Source of the DNA: DASPWV01 sp046726375
GTDB taxonomy: Bacteria; Acidobacteriota; Vicinamibacteria; Vicinamibacterales; UBA2999
Direction of reading: 5' to 3'
NCBI GenBank assembly: GCA_046726375.1
Contig: JBKPAJ010000150.1
Span: 1-8,785, forward strand
DNA length: 8,785 nucleotides
Part shown: positions 1-6,029 of the stretch, one piece after another
Numbering within the stretch: position 1 is the stretch's first letter
Layout of the letters: each line of letters begins with the position of its first letter
Notes under the pieces: model-generated
Told to the model about the DNA's origin: nothing
What the model saw: only the letters and a program-made list of their open reading frames with translations
Database searches by the model: none
Position numbers and translations under genes: made by a program

Positions 1-87
1 TTGCGATGCAAACACGAAGTACCCGTTGTGGATCATCCAATCGTAGTACGTGTTGGACGTGATGGGTGGAGCGGCATCCGCGAGTTG
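1..87 (-). other. Possible coding fragment at left edge, unidentified
   Basis: Read on the minus strand from a TAG at 88-90 towards position 1, one frame stays open and gives about 29 codons containing the peptide ITSNTYYDWMIHNGYFVFAS. Most third positions are G or C, as in the real genes of this window, which hints at coding. The only ATG in this frame is at 34-36, with no clear ribosome binding site. Other frames here are also open, so it may be the start of a gene running out of the window, a decayed fragment, or chance. I do not recognise a family. Positions 88-172 hold nothing I can support. Confidence 0.2.
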
Positions 88-172
88 CTACAAGGGTCGA
101 GATACTGCGTCCGGCAGCAGCACCGCGCCGGCACGCGAGTAGCAAAAGAACGGCCGCGACTTCAAACTCTGG

Positions 173-201
173 TTGACGCTTAATACCTGTCTACATAATA
201 T
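173..201 (+). promoter_or_regulatory. Predicted sigma70-type promoter of padR-ADOP (leaderless)
   Basis: TTGACG at 173-178 matches the -35 consensus in five of six positions. TAATAT at 196-201 follows after a 17-nt spacer and matches the -10 consensus in four of six. Transcription would start about 7 nt downstream, at or next to the ATG at 208. No purine-rich ribosome binding sequence precedes that ATG, so the message is predicted to be leaderless. The promoter is seen in the sequence; leaderless initiation is inference. Confidence 0.5.
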
Positions 202-221
202 CTGTCCATGGCAGGTATTAA
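180..221. promoter_or_regulatory. Inverted repeat over padR promoter/start, putative PadR operator
   Basis: TTAATACCTG at 180-189 and CAGGTATTAA at 212-221 are perfect 10-bp inverted copies. Their centres lie 32 bp apart, about three helical turns, and the axis falls in the -10 box. The right arm overlaps a second perfect palindrome, GTATTAATAC at 215-224. CTGTC also occurs twice in the loop (187-191 and 202-206). PadR-family dimers commonly repress their own promoters by binding such sites, so binding by the adjacent regulator would block RNA polymerase. The symmetry is seen; the identity of the binder is inferred. Confidence 0.5.
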
Positions 222-561
222 TACGCGTGCCCTCGATCGCGAGTTGAAGAGAGGTTCGGCGGAGCTGCTTATTCCCTCTCTGCTGGACGCGCGGCCCAGG
301 CACGGCTATGAGCTGAGCCAGTTGATCCAGACACGATCTGGTGGCCAGCTCACCTTCCACATCGATTCTCTATATCCGTTGCTCTACCGGCTTGAAGAGC
401 GCGGATGGATCAAGGGCACGTGGGTCGAAAAGCCCACTGAGCGGCGCCGTCGGTACTACAAGGTGACTGCGGAAGGACGACGAGTACTGGCAGCACAGCG
501 GAAAACGTGGGCGGCATTCGTCGAGGCCGTGCGACGCGTCACTGGAGGCGAACATGCGTGA
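208..561 (+). CDS. PadR-family transcriptional regulator
   Basis: A 117-residue winged-helix DNA-binding protein of the short PadR type found next to ADOP permeases. Residues 9-25 (RGSAELLIPSLLDARPR) form the usual first helix, followed by HGYEL, a PadR hallmark. FHIDSLYPLLYRLEERGWI (about 49-67) contains the recognition helix and the start of the wing. The RRRRYYKVTAEG stretch (about 78-89) is the wing plus the start of the C-terminal dimerisation helix. The ATG at 208 is chosen because the family motif begins a few residues later and the predicted promoter places the transcript start there. It overlaps the downstream permease by 8 bp and probably controls it and itself. The effector is unknown. 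The family call is secure; the regulatory target is inferred. Confidence 0.93.
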   Translation: MAGINTRALDRELKRGSAELLIPSLLDARPRHGYELSQLIQTRSGGQLTFHIDSLYPLLYRLEERGWIKGTWVEKPTERRRRYYKVTAEGRRVLAAQRKTWAAFVEAVRRVTGGEHA

Positions 562-3322
562 CCCTTTCACGAACGATGTCTCGCGTAGAGCACTCTGGAC
601 ACGTGAAGTACGCGCGCGATTGTCGTCGTTGCGCCTGTCACCGACACGCGAGATCGAGATCGTCGACGAGCTCTCACAACATCTGGAGGACCACTACCGC
701 GAGCTCATAAGCGGCGGTGCCTCGCCCGAAGAGGCGATGCGTGTTGCGCTCGCCGGCTTTCGGAGCGGAAATGTTTTGGCACAGCATCTGGCACCGCTGC
801 GGCAGGCGCATGCGACAGCGCCAGTCGCCCTGGGAGCGCCAACCGGACACATGCACAACGATCTGTGGCAAGACGTGCGCTACGCTACGCGCGTGTTCCG
901 GAAACAGCCAGGTTTCTCGGCTGTAGCGGCGCTCACCCTTGCGCTTGCGATCGGCGCCAATACGGCAATCTTCAGCGTGGTGTACGGCGTCTTGCTGAAG
1001 CCGTTGCCGTTTCATGACCCCGAGCGCCTGGTCTCCGTCTGGCACCGGGCTCCGGGACTCAATTTGCCGCAGCTCGAGCAAGGCGCCGCCACGTACTTCA
1101 CCTATCGTGAGAGCAACCGGGTCTTTGAAGACATCGCGGTGTGGGACCGGCAGGAGGTTTCGATTACTGGACACGGTGAACCGGAGCGCGCAAACGCGCT
1201 TCGGGTGACCGACGGTCTCCTCCGGATCCTGCAGGTGCGGCCGCAACTCGGACGACTCTTCGCCAACGAAGATGATGCGCCAAGCAGTCCTCGTCGGGCG
1301 ATCTTGAGCCACGGATATTGGCAGCGTCGATTCGGCGGCGCACCAGACGTGATCGGCCGATCGTTGAACGTCGATGGCAGGCCATACGAGGTGATCGGCA
1401 TTCTCCCGCCCTCGTTCAAGTTCCTGCGCACCGATCCTGCCGTGTTGCTGCCGTTCCGGTTCAACCGGGCCGAGGTGCGCCTCGGAGACTTCAGCTATCG
1501 CGCTGTCGCGCGCCTCAAGCCTGGCGTCACGTTGGAACAGGCGAATGCCGACGTGGCCCGCATGATTCCGCTTGCCTTCGATCGATTTCCGATGTGGCAC
1601 GGATTCACGCGGAGGATGTGGGACGCGGCGCAGTTGGGTCCGAATGTGCGCCCCTTGGCCCAGGACGTCATCGGCGACGTCGGCCGCGTGCTGTGGATAC
1701 TCGCTGGCACAGTCGGCGTCGTGCTGCTGATTGCGTGTGCGAATGTGGCGAACCTCTTTCTCGTGCGGGCAGAGGGACGCCAGCAGGAGTTTGCCGTCCG
1801 TGCCGCACTCGGCGCGAGTCGCAGCCGCATCGCCCGTCAGTTGCTGTCCGAGAGCGTCGTAGTGGCCGTGGCGGGCGGAGCACTCGGGCTTGTTCTCGCG
1901 TGGTCTGGCCTCCAATTGCTCGCCAGACTGGCGCCACCTGGCTTGCCGCGGATCGACGAGATCAACATCGACCTGGTGGTGCTGGTGTTCACGGTCGCAA
2001 TCTCGCTGGTGACGGGATCGTTGTTCGGCCTTGTCCCCGTCATGAGATTCGGGACGCCGCGGATCGTGGCACTCAAGGAAGGTGGCCGGTCGGCCAGCGA
2101 CGCACCAGGGCGGCACCGGGCGCGCAACGCCCTCGTGGTGTCGGAGATCGCGCTGGCGTTGGTCCTGTTGATCGTCTCAGGGCTGATGATACGGACGTTC
2201 ATCGCCCTACGACACGTCGATCCGGGATTCGTGCGGCCCAACGAAGTCCAGACATTCCGCCTCTCGATTTCTGCTGCACTCATCAAGGATCCGCAACAGG
2301 TCCCTCTGGTTTACGAGCAGATCAACCAGCGCCTGCAACAGGTAACTGGTGTCGTCTCGGTGGGTCTCTCGTCGTCGGTCACCATGGACGGCAACGTCGC
2401 CAGTACTCCCATTCTGGTCGAAGAATTTCCTGAAACAAGTCGAGCAATGCCTCCGATTCGCCGTCACAAGCGCGTCGCGCCAGGCTACTTCGAGACGATG
2501 GGCAACCCAGTGATCGTCGGGCGTGCGATCACCTGGACAGACATTGAGGAGGGCAAGTCCGTTGTGGTCGCTTCCGAGAATTTCGTGCGGGAATACTGGA
2601 AGAATCCTGCCGACGCGCTCGGCAAGCGGATCAGGCAGAACCAGGAGAATCCCTGGCGGGAAATCGTCGGCGTCGTCGGAAATGAACGCGACGATGGCCT
2701 CGACCAGCAGGCAACGGCCATTGTGTATTGGCCGATGCTGATCCAGGAGTGGTGGAACGAAGCGGTCGACGTCAGTCGGACGATGACCTACGTCGTGCGA
2801 TCGGATCGTGTGGGCTCGCCGGGCTTCGTCCGCGAGCTCCAGCGGGCTGTCTGGTCCGTTAATCCGAACCTACCGCTCGCAAGCGTGCGAACGCTGGACG
2901 AGATTCAGGCAGGTTCGATCGCGCAGACTTCCTTCGCGCTCGTCATGCTGGCGATTGCCGCGACTGTGGCTCTGCTCCTCGGCAGCGTGGGAATCTATGG
3001 CGTGATCGCCTACGTGGCGAGGCAGCGGACGCGCGAGATCGGGATTCGCATCGCGCTCGGTGCGCAGACCGGAGATGTGCGTCGCTTGTTTCTGCGTCAT
3101 GGGCTTTTGCTTACAGGCTCCGGCGTGGCACTCGGGATAGTTGTTGCGCTGGCGATCACCCGCGTCATGTCGGCGTTGCTGTTCGGCGTTAGACCGACGG
3201 ATCCCGTGACGTACATTGTGGTAGCGGCGAGCTTAGCGACTGTCGCCCTGTTGGCCACGTATCTTCCAGCGCGTTGCGCCTCGCGCGTAGACCCGGTGGT
3301 CGCCTTGCGAGCGGACGTCTAG
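554..3322 (+). CDS. ADOP-family ABC transporter permease (MacB/FtsX-like, duplicated)
   Basis: A 922-residue inner-membrane protein built as two MacB/FtsX permease halves in one chain. Residues about 10-85 form the soluble prefix domain typical of ADOP proteins (EIVDELSQHLEDHYREL). A first membrane helix (about 121-148) leads into a MacB periplasmic-core-like domain (about 150-350). The first FtsX block has helices near 379-402, 430-460 and 474-495, with the motif FAVRAALGASRSRI. The second half begins with a helix near 523-550, then another core-like domain, then the last FtsX block from 794 (REIGIRIALGAQTGDVRRL), ending in the usual VDPVVALR tail. GGAGG at 544-548, 5 nt before the ATG, lies inside padR, and the genes overlap by 8 bp, so translational coupling is likely. 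No ATPase gene is in the window. Substrate unknown; members are loosely annotated as macrolide or lipoprotein exporters, which should not be assumed here. Confidence 0.93.
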   Translation: MRDPFTNDVSRRALWTREVRARLSSLRLSPTREIEIVDELSQHLEDHYRELISGGASPEEAMRVALAGFRSGNVLAQHLAPLRQAHATAPVALGAPTGHMHNDLWQDVRYATRVFRKQPGFSAVAALTLALAIGANTAIFSVVYGVLLKPLPFHDPERLVSVWHRAPGLNLPQLEQGAATYFTYRESNRVFEDIAVWDRQEVSITGHGEPERANALRVTDGLLRILQVRPQLGRLFANEDDAPSSPRRAILSHGYWQRRFGGAPDVIGRSLNVDGRPYEVIGILPPSFKFLRTDPAVLLPFRFNRAEVRLGDFSYRAVARLKPGVTLEQANADVARMIPLAFDRFPMWHGFTRRMWDAAQLGPNVRPLAQDVIGDVGRVLWILAGTVGVVLLIACANVANLFLVRAEGRQQEFAVRAALGASRSRIARQLLSESVVVAVAGGALGLVLAWSGLQLLARLAPPGLPRIDEINIDLVVLVFTVAISLVTGSLFGLVPVMRFGTPRIVALKEGGRSASDAPGRHRARNALVVSEIALALVLLIVSGLMIRTFIALRHVDPGFVRPNEVQTFRLSISAALIKDPQQVPLVYEQINQRLQQVTGVVSVGLSSSVTMDGNVASTPILVEEFPETSRAMPPIRRHKRVAPGYFETMGNPVIVGRAITWTDIEEGKSVVVASENFVREYWKNPADALGKRIRQNQENPWREIVGVVGNERDDGLDQQATAIVYWPMLIQEWWNEAVDVSRTMTYVVRSDRVGSPGFVRELQRAVWSVNPNLPLASVRTLDEIQAGSIAQTSFALVMLAIAATVALLLGSVGIYGVIAYVARQRTREIGIRIALGAQTGDVRRLFLRHGLLLTGSGVALGIVVALAITRVMSALLFGVRPTDPVTYIVVAASLATVALLATYLPARCASRVDPVVALRADV

Positions 3323-3438
3323 GCCAGGGGAACATCTGCCGGTCATAAGAGTGCTCGGCCAGTTTGGCAGGCGCTACGGCGAGCGCACACACGCGTCTGC
3401 TGGAAAGGAAGCGAACGATCACGCGGCACTACAGATGA
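3323..3438. other. Intergenic stretch without recognised feature
   Basis: Between the permease stop and the decayed frame that follows I see no convincing gene, promoter or intrinsic terminator. No stable GC-rich hairpin followed by a T-run is present, so how the permease transcript ends is unclear. Read-through into the cassette region is therefore possible and could supply a promoter for the cassette gene. Confidence 0.4.
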
Positions 3439-3693
3439 GCCAGTGGCGGAAATCGTGCAGTGCCTTCTGGGAAGGACCGACGCGCTGCAATCGAAATCGT
3501 TCCGATGCTGGTGCGCCCTTCACAGGAAGCCGCTAACGCTGTCGACGTATATCGACGCTACGCAAGCGACTGTGATTTGAAACCGTATTGAGACGTGATC
3601 GGCCGTATTGTCGGGGCACATTATGAAGTTCTTCGCCGAATCGTTGACGAGCATCCGGATCTTGATCCCGGCGGCTTCAGGCCGACCGCCTGA
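3439..3693 (+). pseudogene. Decayed reading frame ending in the first attC site
   Basis: In the frame from 3439 the translation is protein-like: ...GKDRAAIEIVPMLVRPSQ, then AVDVYRRYASDCDLKPY, an in-frame TGA at 3589-3591, and then DVIGRIVGAHYEVLRRIVDE, HPDLDPGGFRPTA and a TGA at 3691-3693. The segment before the internal stop and the segment after it read as one continuous protein. No start codon with a ribosome binding site begins it, and a TGA at 3436-3438 closes the frame upstream, so the 5' part is missing or frameshifted. The final stop lies inside the R'' box of the attC-like site, which is where cassette genes often end. I infer a remnant of an earlier cassette gene. The family is not recognised, and chance openness cannot be excluded for so short a stretch. 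Confidence 0.4.
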
Positions 3694-3804
3694 CCTGCCG
3701 CTGCACCCGGCCAGCGGCGCGCTATTCTGTCGTATGACGTCGACTCGCTCCGGACCGAGTCGCGAGTGGAGCGCCGCTCACGGGTGAGCGGCAAGCCGTT
3801 AGGC
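3688..3804 (+). repeat. attC: attC-like integron recombination site 1 (117 bp)
   Basis: The outer boxes are GCCTGAC (R'', 3688-3694) and GTTAGGC (R', 3798-3804, fits GTTRRRY), complementary at six of seven positions. Inside an unpaired spacer, GCCGCT (3697-3702) plus CACCCG (3704-3709) pair perfectly with CGGGTG plus AGCGGC (3781-3792), leaving G3703 as one extrahelical base, the diagnostic asymmetry of attC sites. AGCGGCGC (3713-3720) pairs with GCGCCGCT (3771-3778). The top contains a further hairpin, CGACTCG (3741-3747) with CGAGTCG (3756-3762). R' is intact, so the bottom-strand crossover point survives. A MITE or REP element would not be expected to carry R boxes, the spacer and the extrahelical base in this order. 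Confidence 0.82.
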
Positions 3805-4276
3805 AGACGAAGCGGTTCGATGCAAGAGATCTCAAAGCGCATGAAACGGCTTGTTCGGGAGTGGGCCGCCATCGCTCACGAGCGTGATTTGCGTCACGGA
3901 TTAGGCGAGCTCCGCGTTCAGTTTGAACGCTGGGAGCGCGGTGAAATCAGCACGTTCGATCTCAACGATCTTGTTCATCGCTTCCACGAAAACACGTCAC
4001 GCGAAATATGGAAGCGCTACGCGACAAACCACCTCGAACCGGCGGTTGCATCAGCCATCGTTGCCGGCGTCGTGCGGAAAGAGGAGTTGCCATCGGAGCT
4101 GCTGCAACACCTCGCGGGATTAATCGAGTTTTATGAAAGCGACCGTGGGTGATGATTCGTCATGCTACTTAACAAGGTCGCTGCACCCGGCGAGCGGCGC
4201 GCTATCGTTTCGTATGACTTCGATGAAATCTGGACCGCGTCGCAGTCGAGCGCCGCTCGCGGGTGAGCGGCAAGCC
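3799..4276 (+). mobile_element. Integron gene cassette, integrase not in window (CALIN-like)
   Basis: The stretch from the crossover point of site 1 to the end of site 2 has cassette anatomy: a 15-nt leader, a single promoterless gene, a 14-nt gap, then an attC-like site of the same family in the same orientation. Cassettes are excised and inserted as circles by an integron integrase (IntI) acting on folded attC bottom strands. No intI gene or attI site is visible, so this is either a small cluster of attC sites lacking an integrase or the edge of a larger array. Only these two sites are recognisable. The flanking genes look chromosomal. Confidence 0.72.
3820..4152 (+). CDS. Cassette-borne hypothetical protein (110 aa)
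   Basis: An unrecognised 110-residue, charged and mostly helical-looking cytosolic protein with no signal peptide or membrane segment. An Arg/Lys-rich N-terminus (KRMKRLVREW) is followed by an acidic/basic helical stretch (RVQFERWERGE) and a more conserved-looking core, REIWKRYATNHLEPAVASAI (about 62-81). It ends ELLQHLAGLIEFYESDRG. The ATG at 3820 lies 15 nt after GTTAGGC, the usual place for a cassette start. The frame is open back to 3766, but that part would translate the attC arm, so it is excluded. ATG at 3841 is an alternative start. The ribosome binding site is weak (GAAG at 3809-3812). It has no promoter of its own and probably depends on read-through. By eye it is less GC-rich than the flanking genes. 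Function unknown. Confidence 0.75.
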   Translation: MQEISKRMKRLVREWAAIAHERDLRHGLGELRVQFERWERGEISTFDLNDLVHRFHENTSREIWKRYATNHLEPAVASAIVAGVVRKEELPSELLQHLAGLIEFYESDRG

Positions 4277-4283
4277 AGCCAGA
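4167..4283 (+). repeat. attC: attC-like integron recombination site 2, R' box degraded
   Basis: About 85% identical by eye to site 1 over roughly 98 bp. R'' is ACTTAAC (4167-4173, fits RYYYAAC). GTCGCT (4177-4182) plus CACCCG (4184-4189) pair with CGGGTG plus AGCGGC (4260-4271), with one G-T wobble, leaving G4183 extrahelical exactly as in site 1. CGAGCGGCGC (4191-4200) pairs perfectly with GCGCCGCTCG (4250-4259). The expected R' at 4277-4283 reads AGCCAGA, lacking the GTT at which IntI cuts. The internal top hairpin of site 1 is not conserved. The site therefore folds correctly but should not recombine. Confidence 0.75.
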
Positions 4284-4454
4284 CCAAATCAGACATCGCC
4301 ATCATTGATATGTCGGGGTCGGTCGTTCACGCTTGCCGCAACCCGTTCTCGGCACCTTCGACCGGAGACCGTAGACTGTCGAGCGTCGACTGTTGCATCT
4401 CGGTCGCCAGTCGCCGGTCACCAGTGGACACTCTCGCCCCTCAGCTCCGACAAA
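4284..4454. other. Intergenic region between cassette and peptidase gene
   Basis: The 171 bases between the degraded R' box and the stop codon of the convergent peptidase gene contain no gene I can support. Short inverted matches occur (for example CCCCTC and GAGGGG, about 20 nt apart, near 4436-4467), but no hairpin with a T-run on either strand, so I cannot place a bidirectional terminator. Confidence 0.4.
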
Positions 4455-5984
4455 CTATTGGCGAGGGGACGTCGACTCCTCGGGACGCTGAAAGGTGCTC
4501 AAGGGCAGCTTGTTCACCTCATCGATGATTTTCGCGTACGCGCGTGCTGAGGCTTCGAGTCCGGTCCACGGCACCGTCTGCGGTGTCTCCAAATCGGTGT
4601 GGAAGTAGTGGTGGTACTCGCCTGTATCGATTCCCGGCAGGAAGCGGAAGAACGAGCTCATGTCACTTGCGGGCGGCGTGGGGTTCGGATACAGGTTCAT
4701 CGTTGCCCCGAATTGCCTGAAGGCCGCTGTGGCTATGCGCTGCAGTTCGGGGCGGGCGGGACCGCCTGCGTACCACTGCTGCGGCATGTAGGTGTTGCCC
4801 CACACGATCTCGTTGGCGTTGTAGTAGCGCGGGCGCGACTGGGTCTGGATGGTCGAAGGGTGCTCAATGTTGATGGCCAGGGCTGTCTTGGCAAACAGCT
4901 GTTGTCGGTTGGCGATGATCCATTGGTTTCCTACTGCGGATCCTTCTCCTGAGTTGTGATGGCCATCGAGCGCCACGAAAACCATGGTCCGCTTGCGCTG
5001 CGCCTGCGGAATCTTGCTGTAGTGTTCCGCCAGGCCGAGCATCGCCGCGACCCCGCTGGCGTTATCGCCCGCCGCGTCGAACCAGCCGTCGCGGTGCGCC
5101 ATGATGTAAATCGTTTCGTCCGTGGCGCCCGGTAACGCGCCCCAGATCAACGCCGTTTTCAGGTTCGATACCCGCTCGACACTCAGCTTGACCTTCACGC
5201 GGGCGGATTGGCCGGCCGGCATGGCCGCGATGAGGTCTCGCGCCCCGTTGCCGTCGTCGTGGCCCACCGTGAAGGCGGGCGCAGTGGTTCGCGAGGGATA
5301 CGCCTGATAGCGCATATTGCCGGGCAGCATGCCGACTTCGAAGATTGCCGCCGCGCCCTTCTCGTCGGCGCGCCGCACGGCCCCCTCATTCGGCGCCCCG
5401 AGCATGGTGAACACGAACACCGCCTTCCCCTTCACATCCCGGCCCGCGAAATCCGCCTCGCTGCCGAGGCCCACATACACCGCCTCGAGGTCCAAGCCGG
5501 CGGCAGGTGTTGCCACGGCGCCGTAGTCAGGCTGCGCCGAATCGAGCGAAAGCGTCTTCCCCGCGCCAGCGATCGTGACCTCCCACGACTGCGGGAACCA
5601 CTGGGGAACAAGGTCGAAGGGCTGGAGACGCACATCGGTCAGTCCAGCGGCCTTGAATTTTGCCGCCATCCAATCCGCATCCTCTTTATCAGCGGACGTG
5701 CCGATGATGCGACCCCAGAATTTGGGATGACCCTGGTCGCGATACCGGCGGGAGATGTTCGCTTGCTCGATGACGTACTGATGCATGCGCTTCCCATCGA
5801 TATCTGCGTACGCGTCTTGCCCGGGCGGGAGCGGAAAGCGAATCAGCATCTCGTCCAGAGTGGCTTGAGACATTCCGCTGGGCGACGGATTGCGCGGCGG
5901 CGCCGCTGGCCCTTGTGCCTGTTGGGAGACCTGTGCGCGGCCGCTGGGCACGACCGCGACGAGGCAGAGAAGCAGAACCGTCAC
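4455..5984 (-). CDS. Secreted M28-family metallopeptidase with PA domain (start probably frameshifted)
   Basis: A zinc aminopeptidase-like protein, 509 residues from the GTG at 5984, exported by an N-terminal hydrophobic segment (TVLLLCLVAVVPSGRAQ). A protease-associated (PA) domain lies at about 165-260 (VKGKAVFVFTMLGAPNEGA). The M28 domain spans about 275-490. Probable metal ligands are H297 (AHRDG), D307 (GDNASG) and H462 (FHTDLETPQ). The usual catalytic Glu-Glu pair reads His-His (H342-H343 in DGHHNSGEG), and the usual NLDM Asp aligns with E374 (INIEHPS). The GTG lacks a ribosome binding site. An ATG at 6002-6004 has a good one but is out of frame by one base, so the real start is probably there and would give 516 residues. 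The gene lies downstream of the TonB receptor gene, probably in its operon. Confidence 0.9.
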   Translation of the reverse strand: MTVLLLCLVAVVPSGRAQVSQQAQGPAAPPRNPSPSGMSQATLDEMLIRFPLPPGQDAYADIDGKRMHQYVIEQANISRRYRDQGHPKFWGRIIGTSADKEDADWMAAKFKAAGLTDVRLQPFDLVPQWFPQSWEVTIAGAGKTLSLDSAQPDYGAVATPAAGLDLEAVYVGLGSEADFAGRDVKGKAVFVFTMLGAPNEGAVRRADEKGAAAIFEVGMLPGNMRYQAYPSRTTAPAFTVGHDDGNGARDLIAAMPAGQSARVKVKLSVERVSNLKTALIWGALPGATDETIYIMAHRDGWFDAAGDNASGVAAMLGLAEHYSKIPQAQRKRTMVFVALDGHHNSGEGSAVGNQWIIANRQQLFAKTALAINIEHPSTIQTQSRPRYYNANEIVWGNTYMPQQWYAGGPARPELQRIATAAFRQFGATMNLYPNPTPPASDMSSFFRFLPGIDTGEYHHYFHTDLETPQTVPWTGLEASARAYAKIIDEVNKLPLSTFQRPEESTSPRQ

Positions 5985-5987
5985 AGC

Positions 5988-5991
5988 AAAA
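5988..5991 (-). other. Probable 1-nt deletion in a T-run of the peptidase signal peptide
   Basis: Reading from the ATG at 6004, the frame gives MRRILLL and then TGA. One extra T in the four-T run (A-run 5988-5991 on the plus strand) would instead give MRRILFA followed directly by VTVLLLCLVAVV. That is a complete signal peptide with a basic n-region, joined to the frame of the mature enzyme. It may be a sequencing or assembly error in a homopolymer, or a real mutation that forces use of the weak GTG. Confidence 0.6.
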
Positions 5992-6010
5992 GTATTCGTC
6001 GCATACTCGT

Positions 6011-6017
6011 CTCCCTT
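6011..6017 (-). promoter_or_regulatory. Ribosome binding site for the peptidase ATG at 6004
   Basis: On the minus strand AAGGGAG lies 6 nt before the ATG at 6004-6002. This is the only strong Shine-Dalgarno-like sequence near the peptidase start. It supports the ATG over the GTG at 5984, and so supports the frameshift reading. Confidence 0.6.
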
Positions 6018-6029
6018 TCACGATCGTGG

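Noticed and set aside
88..360. 90-codon minus-strand frame opposite the start of padR
   Set aside because: Most of it is antisense to padR and its promoter. Only the part beyond the padR promoter shows coding-like bias, and that is noted separately.
674..2116. 480-codon open frame on the minus strand
   Set aside because: It lies fully inside the permease gene on the opposite strand. Its translation is rich in Arg, His, Gln and Glu with no domain, as expected for a shadow frame in GC-rich coding DNA.
1318..2433. 371-codon open frame on the plus strand within the permease gene
   Set aside because: It is out of frame with the clear MacB/FtsX protein, Arg-rich, and without a plausible start signal.
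3362..3368. GTTTGGC as a possible further R' box upstream
   Set aside because: It deviates from GTTRRRY and has no matching L stem or R'' partner nearby.
3541..3556. Small hairpin GTCGA...TCGAC before the first attC-like site
   Set aside because: A 5-bp stem is too short to mean much in this base composition, and no T-run or R box is attached.
4436..4467. Possible terminator between the convergent transcripts
   Set aside because: The inverted match is only 6 bp with a loop of about 20 nt, and no T-run follows on either strand.
4133..4550. Plus-strand open frames over attC-like site 2 and the end of the peptidase gene
   Set aside because: They translate the attC-like hairpin and antisense peptidase sequence, have low-complexity Ser/Arg-rich products, and show no ribosome binding site.
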